Assembly (NCBI RefSeq): GCF_020099395.1
Contig: NZ_CP083590.1
Span: 6,882,001-6,946,000, forward strand
Direction of reading: 5' to 3'
DNA from: Streptomyces mobaraensis
GTDB lineage: Bacteria; Actinomycetota; Actinomycetes; Streptomycetales; Streptomycetaceae
DNA: 64,000 nucleotides
Shown here: positions 32,077 through 41,009 of the stretch, in pieces
How positions within the stretch are numbered: position 1 is the stretch's first letter
Layout: every line of letters starts with the position of its first letter
Notes under the pieces: generated by a model
Database searches by the model: none
What the model was told of the DNA's origin: nothing
Seen by the model: the letters and a program-made list of their open reading frames with translations, nothing else
Made by a program: the position numbers and the translations under genes

Positions 32077-34128
32077 TCAGCGGTTCGACGAGCGGACCGT
32101 CACGTCGTCCGCCCGGACGAAGGCCACCCGGTGGCCGAACTGGATCTCGTAGTACCGGTCCTTCCCTCGCACCACCACGTGCTTCGCGGGGTCGAAGTCG
32201 TTCGCGTACAGATACTCCGCGGGACTCGTCTGGCCCAGCACGTACGCCTGCCCGGCGAGCAGCTTGTACGGCAGCGGCGTCACCGCCTGGACCGGCACCC
32301 CCGCCGGGTACGCGGCCTTCTCCGGGTACGCCCGCCCGTACACCGGGATCTCCTTCCGGCCCTCACGCGGCGTCACCAGCTTCCCGCGCGCCCCGACCGC
32401 CACCGGCTCCCACCAGGGGTCGCGGAACCACGCCCGCTGCCCCAGGTACCAGACGGCCGTCCAGCCCGGCAGCCGGTCGGCGACCGCGAACTGCTGGCCC
32501 GTCGACGCCCGGGCACCCGTGTCGTTGACGTCGGTGGTCGACGCGCCGCCGTCCGGCCGCAGCCCGACGTCCCTGACCAGCGGCGCGTCGTCCCGTGGCG
32601 CCACCCGCAGCCGGACCGCGCCGGAACCGTGCGGTGCGCACTCCTGGCCCGGCTTCTCGCAGCCGGTGTAGACGGGCTCGTTGTCGTCGTAGTCGGGGCG
32701 GATCGTCACCATGCCGCTGAACGGGCTCGCCGTCGCGTGGAAGGGCCTCCCCATCAGCTCGAAGTAGTGCGCCCAGTCCCAGTAGGGGCCGGGGTCGGTG
32801 TGCATGCCCTTGATCGTCGAGGGGACGGTGCCGGGGACGTTGTCGTGGCCGAGGATGTGCTGCCGGTCCAGCGGGATGTCCAGCTTCCGCGCCAGATGGC
32901 GGACCAGCCGGGCCGACGTGCGGTACATCTCCTCCGTGTACCAGGCGTCCGGGCGGGCCAGGAAGCCCTCGTGCTCGATGCCCACCGACTTGGCGTTCAT
33001 GTACCAGTTGCCCGCGTGCCAGGCCACGTCCTTGACCGGTACGTGCTGGGCGATGTGGCCGTCGGTCGAGCGGACCGTGTAGTGCCACGAGACGTACGCC
33101 GGGTCCCTTATCAGCTGGAGGGTCTTCTCCCAGGTGGCCTCCGTGTCGTGGATGACGATGAAGTCCGCCTTCTGCGAGCGCGGCCGGTCGGACACGTCGT
33201 GGTTGCCGTAGTCCGACCCCTCCAGCCGCTGGTAGGGGGCGGGGACGGACTCGCAGGCGACGCTTGCGGGGCACTCGGTGCCCTCGGCCGGGGGCGTCGC
33301 CCGCCCCAGCCGGTCGGCCTGCTCGCGGTGCGGGACGAGGCGCGGGGCGGCGGCCAGGGCCACCCGCTGCCCGGCGTCGGTCGTCCGCCGGGCGCCGGTC
33401 CGGATCACCTCGAAGACGTCGTCGGCGAAGGTCCGCGCGGTCACCGCGTCCGAAGCGCCCGACCAGCGCGCCACCGCCGCGTACCAGTCGGCGGCGTCAT
33501 CCCCGGCCGGCAGGCCCAGCCGCCGCTGGGCGTCGGCGAGCAGGGCCGCGCCGCCGCGCACATTGGCGGCGGGGTCCGTGCGCAGCGCCTCGGGCCGCAG
33601 CCCGGTGAGGCCGGCGGCCCGCTCCAGGGTGCGGAGCCGCTCGGGGAGCGCGCCGGCCGTGGGCAGGGCGCGGTCGTCGGCCCGGTGCGGACGGGCGGTG
33701 TCGCCCCGGGCGTCCTCGCCGGGCGCGCTGTGGTGCGCGGTCCCGGCGGAGGCGGCGAGGGCCCCGGCCGCGTCGGTGAGGTGCATCGGGCCGTACCCGC
33801 CGGTGACGCTGGGCGCCCCGGCGTGGGTGTCCCAGCGCGACTGGAGGTAGGAGACGGCGAGCAGGACGCTCGGCGGCACGTGGTACTCGGCCGCCGCCCG
33901 GGCGAAGTCCCGCTGGAGCGCGTCCAGGCCGCTCGTGGCGGCTGCCGCGCCCGGGGCGCCGGCCGCGGCATCGGCGGTGGGCAGGCCGGAGACCAGCGGG
34001 AGCAGCAGGGCGGCCGACGCGAGCGCGCCGGCCGCCCTGCGGGCATGGCCGCCTCTCCGGTTTCCCCGGGCTCCGCGCGAGGGTCTCGGTGGTGGCGTGT
34101 GCTCTGGATCGGGGGAAACAGCTCGCAA
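32077..34128 (-). CDS. Secreted N-acetylmuramoyl-L-alanine amidase (Ami_2/PGRP)
   Basis: A 683-residue secreted protein starting at TTG with GGAGG 7-8 bases upstream. The signal sequence (residues ~27-55) has an Arg-Arg pair and hydrophobic core ALASAALLLPLVSGL. A ~200-residue N-terminal helical domain (DALQRDFARAAAEYHVPPSV) resembles lytic-transglycosylase-like segments. The amidase domain at about residues 300-470 has FIVIHDTEATW (zinc His), SWHYTVRSTDGHIAQHV, SVGIEHEGF and MHTDPGPYWDW (second zinc ligands). The C-terminal 200 residues look like SH3-type wall-binding repeats. It cleaves the muramic acid-peptide bond and is probably used in cell-wall turnover. It stands alone between two terminators. 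Confidence 0.92.
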   Translation of the reverse strand: MRAVSPDPEHTPPPRPSRGARGNRRGGHARRAAGALASAALLLPLVSGLPTADAAAGAPGAAAATSGLDALQRDFARAAAEYHVPPSVLLAVSYLQSRWDTHAGAPSVTGGYGPMHLTDAAGALAASAGTAHHSAPGEDARGDTARPHRADDRALPTAGALPERLRTLERAAGLTGLRPEALRTDPAANVRGGAALLADAQRRLGLPAGDDAADWYAAVARWSGASDAVTARTFADDVFEVIRTGARRTTDAGQRVALAAAPRLVPHREQADRLGRATPPAEGTECPASVACESVPAPYQRLEGSDYGNHDVSDRPRSQKADFIVIHDTEATWEKTLQLIRDPAYVSWHYTVRSTDGHIAQHVPVKDVAWHAGNWYMNAKSVGIEHEGFLARPDAWYTEEMYRTSARLVRHLARKLDIPLDRQHILGHDNVPGTVPSTIKGMHTDPGPYWDWAHYFELMGRPFHATASPFSGMVTIRPDYDDNEPVYTGCEKPGQECAPHGSGAVRLRVAPRDDAPLVRDVGLRPDGGASTTDVNDTGARASTGQQFAVADRLPGWTAVWYLGQRAWFRDPWWEPVAVGARGKLVTPREGRKEIPVYGRAYPEKAAYPAGVPVQAVTPLPYKLLAGQAYVLGQTSPAEYLYANDFDPAKHVVVRGKDRYYEIQFGHRVAFVRADDVTVRSSNR

Positions 34129-34304
34129 GGCAGCCTCCTCGAGGACGGGCCGGGCCGTACCGTGCGCCGGAGTGGTGGCGACCCGAACCTACCAAGCGGC
34201 GATGCCGAGCAGACGATCCGTTCATCAGACTGGATCGGGTGTTATGGGCACGTCAACGCCTGGGCTGCGGGAACCTGTTGGACCCCTGAGCCGGAGGGGT
34301 GAAC

Positions 34305-34339
34305 GCCGACACGCCGCGCCCGGGGCACGGCGTGTCGGC
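34305..34339. terminator. Hairpin downstream of the APH-family gene
   Basis: A 12-bp perfect stem (GCCGACACGCCG with 34328-34339) and 11-base loop begin 16 bases past the stop codon of the APH-like gene on the minus strand. Confidence 0.8.
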
Positions 34340-34354
34340 AGGGAGCGGCGGGCC

Positions 34355-35470
34355 TCAGCGGGTGCCCACCGCGGCGCGGACGGCCCGTCGGGCCATCGCG
34401 CAGTCGTCATGCAGCCGCCGGAGCAGGAGCCGCTGCTCCTCGCCGGTGTCCGGGGTACCCGGCGGAAGCGGCTCCTGCTGGGCCCGCTGGACGGCCAGCT
34501 CGTACGTCCGGATCTCGCGGGTGAGGACGAGCATCAGATTCACCAGAAAGGCGTCACGGAACGGCGTACCCGGCGCCTGCGCGTGCTGGGCGATCTGCCG
34601 GCGGGCCAGCGGAGCGTCCCCGAGCACCGTCCACAGGGTCGCGAGGTCGTACCCCGGCAGGTACCAGCCCGCCTGCCCCCAGTCGACCAGCACCGGCCCC
34701 GCGGGGGAGAGGAGCATATTGGCGAGCTGCGCGTCGCCATGGCAGAACTGCCCCTGGACGTGCGCCAGTCCGTGCAGCAGCTTCTGCAGGTCGCCCATGT
34801 CCCGGTCGGTGAGCAGACCGAGCTCGTGGAAGCGGGTGATGTGCTTGGCGTAGTCGAGCGGCATGTCGAACATGCCGACCGGCGGCTGCCAGAGATTGAC
34901 CCGGCAGACCGCGCCGAGCGCCACCCGTACGTCGGCGCGCGGCGGGGTGTCCGAAGGATGCCGCCGGGTGGCGGCCGGACGGCCCGGCATGCGCTCCGCG
35001 ACCAGGATGCCCTGCTCGGGGTCCGCGGCGATCATCCGCGGCACCCGGACCGGCGGACGGTGCCGCACGAACGTGCGGTACGCCGCTATCTCCTGCCGGA
35101 ACCGCTCGGCGCCCGCGGGGGAGCGGTCGAGTAAACACTTCGCCACGGCGCCGGTGCGGCCGGCGGTGCCGACCAGCAGTACGGAGCGCCCGCTGCGGCG
35201 CAGTACCTGACTCGGGGTGAACTCCGGGCAGACGTGGTGCACCGAGGCGATCAGCGCGCGCAGCTCGGGGCCGTCGGGGCCGGACAGGTCGATTCTCCCG
35301 CCGACCGGCGGTGTGCCGAGCCCCGAACCCCTCCGCGCCCGTCCGCCCCCGAACGCGGCTCCCACGGCGTGGGAGGGGTCGAGGTACGGTCCGCCGCCCT
35401 GCGGCGGGCGGATCCGCTGCGGCCGCGGGGGCCGGAGCGGAGCGGACACGGAGGCCGATGCTGCATACAT
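34355..35470 (-). CDS. Aminoglycoside-phosphotransferase-family (APH fold) protein
   Basis: A 371-residue protein. After a variable, Pro/Arg-rich N-terminus ([17 protein letters not shown], the typical start in Streptomyces homologues) come the small lobe ([26 protein letters not shown]) and the catalytic loop [12 protein letters not shown] followed by [17 protein letters not shown], which has both the HGD Asp and the metal-binding Asp. The fold transfers phosphate to small molecules. Chromosomal members are seldom resistance enzymes and the substrate is unknown. It is divergent from the NsdA/NsdB-like gene across a 355-base gap. Confidence 0.88.
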   Translation of the reverse strand: MYAASASVSAPLRPPRPQRIRPPQGGGPYLDPSHAVGAAFGGGRARRGSGLGTPPVGGRIDLSGPDGPELRALIASVHHVCPEFTPSQVLRRSGRSVLLVGTAGRTGAVAKCLLDRSPAGAERFRQEIAAYRTFVRHRPPVRVPRMIAADPEQGILVAERMPGRPAATRRHPSDTPPRADVRVALGAVCRVNLWQPPVGMFDMPLDYAKHITRFHELGLLTDRDMGDLQKLLHGLAHVQGQFCHGDAQLANMLLSPAGPVLVDWGQAGWYLPGYDLATLWTVLGDAPLARRQIAQHAQAPGTPFRDAFLVNLMLVLTREIRTYELAVQRAQQEPLPPGTPDTGEEQRLLLRRLHDDCAMARRAVRAAVGTR

Positions 35471-35825
35471 GGGCGGAACAGATCCCTTCGTGTGCCGGCG
35501 AATTGCGGCGCGCCCCCGGACCGCCCCCGCCGACGCGGGGACGCTTACCGGCCCTGCCACCCGGAGGCCGGGCCCGTCCCGGAACGGCCGCTCCGCTTCC
35601 GAATGCGCGTCGCATTCACGGTGGAACGGTACGAACCGGGGCCGGCCCCCGGCCGTCGCGCACCCTGGGGAATGCGCGCCGGGTGGTCGGGGTGGCGCGT
35701 TCCTACATCACACCCGTCGATGGGTGGCACACCATCTGGCGGACCCTGGCGAACCCTGGCGAATAGTCGCCTGGCATCTGAGGGACCGCTACCTTCAAGT
35801 CAGCCGAGGAACCTGGGGGCTTGAC
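35471..35825. other. Divergent promoter region with a 10-bp tandem repeat
   Basis: This 355-base gap has no credible gene. ACCCTGGCGA occurs twice in perfect tandem at 35743-35752 and 35753-35762, 64-83 bases upstream of the regulator's GTG. A nearby CTACCTT could be a -10 element of the plus-strand promoter, but this is weak. Confidence 0.55.
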
Positions 35826-37325
35826 GTGACGAGGGAACCCAACACCCGCCTTGCGGACCTGTTCGGACTGGCCGGATGGTCCAAGGGCGAGCTCGCGAGG
35901 CTGGTCAACCGGCAGGCGGCGGTCATGGGACATCCGCAGCTGGCGACCGACACCTCACGGGTGCGGCGCTGGATCGACATGGGGGAGTCCCCGCGCGATC
36001 CCGTGCCCCGGGTGCTGGCCGCCCTCTTCACCGAGCGCCTCGGTCGTGTCGTGACCATCGAGGACCTCGGGTTCGGCCGGCGCGGGCGAGCGGGCAAGGG
36101 GCAGTCGCAGGACGGACTCCCCTGGCCGCCCGAGCGGACCGCCGCGGTCCTCACCGAATTCACGGGAATGGACCTCATGCTCAACCGACGCGGCTTGGTG
36201 GGCGCGGGCGCCGCGCTCGCCGCAGGCTCAGCACTCAGCGGGGCGATGCACGACTGGCTGCACTCCGATCCGGCGCTCGCCTCGGACGCCCCCCGTTTCG
36301 ACGACCCTCTGCACCGCGCCTCCTACCCCGGCCACGCCGAGCAGGCGGGCTTCGACCGGTACGAGGCGGCCCCCGTGGGCTCGTCCGAGATCGACGAGCT
36401 GGAGCGCTCGGTCGACATCTTCCGCGCGTGGGACGCGGCCCGCGGCGGCGGGCTCCAGCGCAAGGCCGTCGTCGGCCAGCTCAACGAGGTGGGCGGGATG
36501 CTCGCGTACCGCCACCCCGAGCACCTCCAGCGCAGGCTCTGGGGGGTGGCGGCCAACCTGGCGGTGCTGGCCGGCTGGATGTCCCACGACGTGGGGCTCG
36601 AACCCACCGCGCAGAAGTACTTCGTGATCGCGGCGCACGCGGCCCGGGAGGGCGGCGACCGGCCCCGGGCCGGGGAGGCGCTGTCCCGGGCCGCCCGACA
36701 GATGGTCCACCTCGGCCGCCCGGCCGACGCGCTCGATCTGATGAAGCTCGCCACCTCCGGCTCGGGCGAGGAGGCCCTGCCACGCACCCGGGCGATGCTC
36801 TGCACCGTCGAGGCCTGGGCGCAGGCGTCGATGGGCCGGAGCCAGGCCGTGCGGCGGACCCTGGGCCGGGCCGAGGAGCTGTTCGTCGCGGACAAGGGGG
36901 ACGTGCCCCCGCCGAGCTGGATGCAGATGTTCAACGAGGCGGACATGCACGGCATGCAGGCCCTGGCGTACCGCACCCTCGCCGAGCACGACCCGTCCGC
37001 CGCGGCCGTGGCGCAGCGCCATGCCCTGGAGGCCCTGCGGCTCCGCGAGGGGACCAACCAGAAACGGTCGCTCATCTTCGACTACATCTCGATGGCCTCC
37101 GCCTGCTTCATCGACGACGACCCCGAGCAGGGCGGCGCCTACGCCCGGCAGGCGCTGGAGTCCATCGGGGAGAACTCCTCCCACCGCACCTGGGACCGGC
37201 TGCGGGAGATGTACCGGCTCACCGGCAGGTACTCCGGGTTCCCGAAGATCGCCGAGCTGCGGCAGGAGATCGAGCGGGCGCTGCCCAAGGCGCCGGGCGG
37301 CCGGGGCCGGACGGCCACGGCCTGA
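35826..37325 (+). CDS. NsdA/NsdB-like regulator: XRE-type N-terminus plus TPR-like body
   Basis: A 499-residue protein starting at GTG. The N-terminus (LADLFGLAGWSKGELARLVN, then TSRVRRWIDMG and VPRVLAALFTERLGR) is a modified helix-turn-helix seen in Streptomyces developmental regulators of the NsdA/NsdB group. A hydrophobic stretch RGLVGAGAALAAGSAL near residues 122-137 resembles a Tat-like or membrane-proximal segment. The remaining ~340 residues are helical repeats. NsdA is a negative regulator of sporulation and antibiotic production in S. coelicolor, so this gene could influence secondary metabolism, including the nearby piericidin-type cluster. That link is inference. The gene is convergent with the SpoIIE-like gene. 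Confidence 0.85.
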   Translation: MTREPNTRLADLFGLAGWSKGELARLVNRQAAVMGHPQLATDTSRVRRWIDMGESPRDPVPRVLAALFTERLGRVVTIEDLGFGRRGRAGKGQSQDGLPWPPERTAAVLTEFTGMDLMLNRRGLVGAGAALAAGSALSGAMHDWLHSDPALASDAPRFDDPLHRASYPGHAEQAGFDRYEAAPVGSSEIDELERSVDIFRAWDAARGGGLQRKAVVGQLNEVGGMLAYRHPEHLQRRLWGVAANLAVLAGWMSHDVGLEPTAQKYFVIAAHAAREGGDRPRAGEALSRAARQMVHLGRPADALDLMKLATSGSGEEALPRTRAMLCTVEAWAQASMGRSQAVRRTLGRAEELFVADKGDVPPPSWMQMFNEADMHGMQALAYRTLAEHDPSAAAVAQRHALEALRLREGTNQKRSLIFDYISMASACFIDDDPEQGGAYARQALESIGENSSHRTWDRLREMYRLTGRYSGFPKIAELRQEIERALPKAPGGRGRTATA

Positions 37326-37386
37326 GCCCGGGCGCGCGGCGGCGCACCACCCGAGGCGGCCGAAAGGGTTTCAGGCCGAAAGGTTT

Positions 37387-38832
37387 TCAGGAAGTGACCC
37401 GGGCGACGAGCACGCACGCGTCGTCCTCCCGTACCGTCCCGCTCCACTCCTCCAGGACGGCGCGGACGCACTCCTGCGCGCTGCGGGCCGCGGTGAACCG
37501 GGCCGCCAGCCCGGGCAGCAGGCCCGTCCCGCCGTCGGCGTCCGCGCCGTGGGGCGACAGGCCGCCGGTGTGCAGGACGAGGACGTCCCCGGGCAGCAGC
37601 CGCACCTCGGCCTGGGCGTAGCCGGCCCCGGCGACGGCCCCGAGGAGCAGTCCCGCCTCCGGCGGCCGCAGCGCGCCCACCCGCCCCTCGCGGAACAGCA
37701 GGGGGGCGGGGTGGCCCGCCCGCGCCCACAGCAGGGTGCGGGTCGCGGCGTCGTAGCGGCAGCAGACCGCGCTGCCCAGGGCGGGCCGGTCCGAGACACC
37801 GGCCAGGTGGTTGAGGCAGCCGAGCAGCGGGCCCGGCTCGGTGCCGGCCACCGCCATGCCCCGGACGGCGCCCAGCAGGACGGCCATGGCGGAGGCCGCG
37901 GCCACCCCGCGGCCGGTCAGCCCGCCCGCGCTCAGCAGGGTGCGGCCGTCGGGCAGCGGCAGGGCGTCGAACCAGTCGCCGCCGACGGCGACGGGGTCCG
38001 TGGCGGGGAGGTAGCGGGCGGCCACGTCAAGGGTCCCGCCGGCGTCGGCCCGCAGCGGCTCCCGCCAGGGCGGGAGCACGGCCTCCTGGAGCTCGGCCGC
38101 CAGCCGCCGCTCGGCGTCGGCCCGCCGGGTGTGCGCCCGGAGCGAGTCCCCGGTCGCGTCCACGGCGTCCCGGCTGCGCCGCAGCGCGGTGACGTCGCGC
38201 AGGACGGCCCACATGGCGGCGGTGCAGCCGTCGTCGTCGAGGACGGGTTCGCCCAGCATGTGCAGGGTGCGGGGGGAGCCGTCGGGGTGGACGACGCGGA
38301 ACTCGCCGTCGATGGGCTTGCCGTCCACCAGGCAGTCGGTGACCAGCGCGGTCAGCAGCTCCCGGTCGTCCTCGACCAGCAGGGAGGGGAACTCGTCCAG
38401 AGTGAGGGCGCCGTCCTCCGGGTGCCGCCCGAGGATCCGGAACAGCTCGTCGGACCAGGTCACCTCGTCGGTGAGGAGGTTCCACTCGGCGCTGCCCGCC
38501 GGTGCCGGGAATGCTGCCGGTGCCGGGCATAAGACCGCGGGTCCGTCCCCTACGGTGTCCCCCGGGCCGGGGGTCCCGTCCCGCAGCCGGCCGAGGTGGG
38601 TGCCGAGGTCGTCCAGCTGGTGGGCGGCCAGCTCGCAGAGCGCGCGCCGCCAGCGTCCGAGCGGGTCGTCGGAGAGCTCCTCGCCGGCCGTCTCGCGGCG
38701 GACGGCGTCGAGGCCGCCTCGCAGCCGGCGCGTCTGCGAGATGAGGGCGTCGACCGCGCCGGGGGCGGACGGCCCGCCCGGCGTGCTGCCCGCCGGGTGC
38801 TCCGCGGGTGAGGCTGAGGAAGGGGACGGCAT
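37387..38832 (-). CDS. PAS plus SpoIIE/PP2C-like protein with degenerate metal site
   Basis: A 481-residue protein. The start MPSPSSASPAE has GGAG 7 bases upstream. A helical N-terminus is followed by a PAS domain (WNLLTDEVTWSDELFRILG to AMWAVLRDVTALRR, residues ~130-245) and a SpoIIE-type phosphatase domain from about residue 260. The first Asp motif is present (VAVGGDWFDALPL) and the last acidic pair (VREDDACVL) too. However the usual GDV-x-GHG motif reads SAGGLTGRG and the usual YTDGL reads HTGGLSP, so two metal-binding Asp residues are missing. It may be a pseudophosphatase that binds an anti-sigma factor partner or signals through the PAS domain. It stands alone. Confidence 0.85.
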   Translation of the reverse strand: MPSPSSASPAEHPAGSTPGGPSAPGAVDALISQTRRLRGGLDAVRRETAGEELSDDPLGRWRRALCELAAHQLDDLGTHLGRLRDGTPGPGDTVGDGPAVLCPAPAAFPAPAGSAEWNLLTDEVTWSDELFRILGRHPEDGALTLDEFPSLLVEDDRELLTALVTDCLVDGKPIDGEFRVVHPDGSPRTLHMLGEPVLDDDGCTAAMWAVLRDVTALRRSRDAVDATGDSLRAHTRRADAERRLAAELQEAVLPPWREPLRADAGGTLDVAARYLPATDPVAVGGDWFDALPLPDGRTLLSAGGLTGRGVAAASAMAVLLGAVRGMAVAGTEPGPLLGCLNHLAGVSDRPALGSAVCCRYDAATRTLLWARAGHPAPLLFREGRVGALRPPEAGLLLGAVAGAGYAQAEVRLLPGDVLVLHTGGLSPHGADADGGTGLLPGLAARFTAARSAQECVRAVLEEWSGTVREDDACVLVARVTS

Positions 38833-39179
38833 CAGGTACTCCGATGGGGCGGGCGCGGCCGACGCCGGCGTGGTCCGCGAGAGCGGCCGGAAGACCGCGT
38901 GGCGACTCCGGAAGACTGCGTGATGACTCTTGCACAGGGGGCGAGGGCCCGTAAGCCGTTTGGCCATACCCGATCCGGTGGTGACTCTGGCATATGCCAG
39001 CGGCGTGAAGGGGTAAATCGGACAGAGGCTCGGCGGAACGCCCGACTCCGGGTAGGCTGCGGGCGCTCGGTCCCCGAGTCCCCACAGTTCACCAGGCATA
39101 GCCCGGGTGGACACCGGCAAGAATGCCGGACGACGGAAATCCCGTTGCCAGCCGACCCCCCGCACCGGATGCTGACCTC
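38833..39179. other. Divergent promoter region with a 14-bp palindrome and a 21-bp tandem pair
   Basis: No gene was found in these 347 bases. CCGGAAGAC-C/T-GCGTG repeats as two 21-bp units (38887-38907 and 38908-38928), close to the SpoIIE-like start. CTGGCATATGCCAG at 38987-39000 is a perfect palindrome in the middle of the region, suited to a dimeric repressor for both divergent genes. Confidence 0.6.
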
Positions 39180-40607
39180 ATGTTCGATCCAGACATAGCG
39201 CCCAGCGGCACCCTGCTCGGCCTCCTCCAGCGAGGCCGCGGCGACGGGACCCTGCACGCCCTCGCGGCGCCGCGGGCCGAGGCCCTCGCGGCGCTGAACC
39301 AGTGCGTGCTCCGCGACCCCCGGCGCGACTGGCAGGTCGAGAACCGGTCCCTGTACTACGCGCGGCTCTACCTGGATCTCGACGGCGGCCTGACGGAGAT
39401 CGAGGAGCACCTCTTCCACCCGGACGACCTCCTCGACCCCGCGGAGGAGCGCACCGGCCTGGCCCTGGCCGTCCTCGGCCACCTCGCCTCGTACGGACGC
39501 GACGACGCCCTGGCGCTGCTCCGCCGCTACGCCGCCGCCGGCGGCAACTGGAGCTGGGCCCTGGACGAGCTGGCCGTGCGCGACGACGACGCCGCCCTGG
39601 CCGCTCTCGGCGAGGCCGTCGTCGCCCGCTTCCCGGAGACCCCCGAGGGCGAGGCCGCCCTGGCCGCCGCCGTACGGGACGCCTTCGAGCCCCGCCCCTG
39701 GCGCATCTGGGCCGAGGACCCGCACGCCCCCGCCACCGCCGCCCGGGTGCGTGCCGCGCGGGAGCAGGGCTCCTTCGACCGCTGGCAGCGACAGCTCCGC
39801 CCGGCCGGTCCCCGGCCCGGCTGGAGCGTGCGCGAGGTGCTCGACTGGGCCCAGGAGGGCCTGGCCCTCCACCCGCCCCAGCAGCGCCACGTCCCCGCGA
39901 CCCGCTGTCTCAACGCCGTGGCGGGACCCGAGGACCGCCTGGAGATCATCGAGGCCGCCGCCTTCGGCCCGGAGGCCGCCCGCGCCACCGCGCTGCGCTA
40001 CCTCGCCGAACACGACGACCCGCAGGCCCTGGAGCTCATCGAGGCGGCCGCCGCCGACCCGTCCGGCGCCGTGGCGGACGCCGCCGTCACCGCCTTCGAA
40101 CGCATGCGCGGCCCCGCCGCCCTGGAGCGCGCCCGCGTCTGGGTGCACCGGACCGACGCGCTGGGCGCCGCCGCCGCGGGCATGCTCGCCTGCCGGGGCG
40201 CCGCCTACGACGCGTCACTCGTGCTGGGCGCCCTGCGCCGGGTGGTCCGCACCGAGGGCCCCGACGCCCCCGTGCTCTGGGACCTCGTCGACGGTGCGGG
40301 CCGCCTCGTGATCGGCTGCGCCGCGCCCGTCCTGCGCCACCTCTACCGCGAGACGTCCTCCTCCCACCTGCGCGGCCGGGCCGCCCGGGCGCTCGCCGCG
40401 ACGGACCCGTCGTTCGCCGCCGGATTCGCCGTCGAGTGCCTGTGGGACTGCGAGGAGACCACCCGCGAGCTCGCGGCCCGCCACGCGGCCACGGCGGACT
40501 CCCGGGTGGTGGACCAGCTCCGCCGGCTCGCCGCCGATCCGGCCGAGGAGGCCGAGGTCCAGACCGCGGCCTGCGACCGCTTCGGCCCGGACGCGACCCC
40601 GGTCTGA
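39180..40607 (+). CDS. HEAT-like helical repeat protein
   Basis: A 475-residue Ala-rich, all-helical protein starting MFDPDIAPSGTLLGLLQ. An upstream ATG in frame adds 19 poorly conserved residues and was not used. Features include RAEALAALNQCVLRDPRRDWQ, YYARLYLDLDGGLTEIEEHLF, then repeated helix pairs such as ALRYLAEHDDPQALELIEAAAADPS and LRGRAARALAATDPSFAA, which look like HEAT or PBS-lyase repeats. There is no signal peptide or membrane helix. It may be a protein-binding scaffold; the family is common in Streptomyces but I know no function. It is divergent from the SpoIIE-like gene and precedes the DUF5302 gene by 132 bases. Confidence 0.82.
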   Translation: MFDPDIAPSGTLLGLLQRGRGDGTLHALAAPRAEALAALNQCVLRDPRRDWQVENRSLYYARLYLDLDGGLTEIEEHLFHPDDLLDPAEERTGLALAVLGHLASYGRDDALALLRRYAAAGGNWSWALDELAVRDDDAALAALGEAVVARFPETPEGEAALAAAVRDAFEPRPWRIWAEDPHAPATAARVRAAREQGSFDRWQRQLRPAGPRPGWSVREVLDWAQEGLALHPPQQRHVPATRCLNAVAGPEDRLEIIEAAAFGPEAARATALRYLAEHDDPQALELIEAAAADPSGAVADAAVTAFERMRGPAALERARVWVHRTDALGAAAAGMLACRGAAYDASLVLGALRRVVRTEGPDAPVLWDLVDGAGRLVIGCAAPVLRHLYRETSSSHLRGRAARALAATDPSFAAGFAVECLWDCEETTRELAARHAATADSRVVDQLRRLAADPAEEAEVQTAACDRFGPDATPV

Positions 40608-40739
40608 CCGGGCGGGAGCCCCCGGGGGCTCCCGGCGGGCGGGGCGCGCCTGTTTCGGTGGTGATCCGCGCCCGACAGGCCCCGCCGCGCCCCTTTTGTG
40701 CGAAGCTGTGGCGAACACCCGTGTCTTCAGGAGGTATTG

Positions 40740-40952
40740 ATGCCCGAATCAACAGCGGGAGAGCAGGGCGGCGCCGGCACAGGCGGGGCCGCGGAGGACG
40801 ATGTGAAGCGCCGGTTCCGGGAGGCGCTGGACCGCAAGCGGGGCAAGACGGCCGAAGGGAGCGCCGGCGCCCGCGCCCAGGACGGCTCGAAGGTCCACGG
40901 CACCCATGGGAAGGCCGGCGGCCAGCGGTCGTTCCGCCGCAAGAGCGGCTGA
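40740..40952 (+). CDS. DUF5302 family small protein
   Basis: A 70-residue, highly charged protein with a near-consensus ribosome site (CAGGAGGT, 6 bases before the ATG). It shows the DUF5302 pattern: an Ala/Gly-rich start, [17 protein letters not shown] in the middle and the C-terminal [18 protein letters not shown]. The function is unknown. The strong ribosome site and strict C-terminus suggest an abundant small protein, and its basic tail would allow nucleic acid or ribosome binding, which is a guess. Confidence 0.92.
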   Translation: MPESTAGEQGGAGTGGAAEDDVKRRFREALDRKRGKTAEGSAGARAQDGSKVHGTHGKAGGQRSFRRKSG

Positions 40953-41009
40953 CGGGCGGGACGGCCCGGGGTCGACGGGCGGGCGCGGGGAGCACCCGGG
41001 CCCCGCGCG

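Noticed and set aside
34355..35470. APH-family gene as an antibiotic-resistance determinant
   Set aside because: Chromosomal APH-fold proteins of this Streptomyces type are widespread and no resistance signature was visible, so only the family is claimed.
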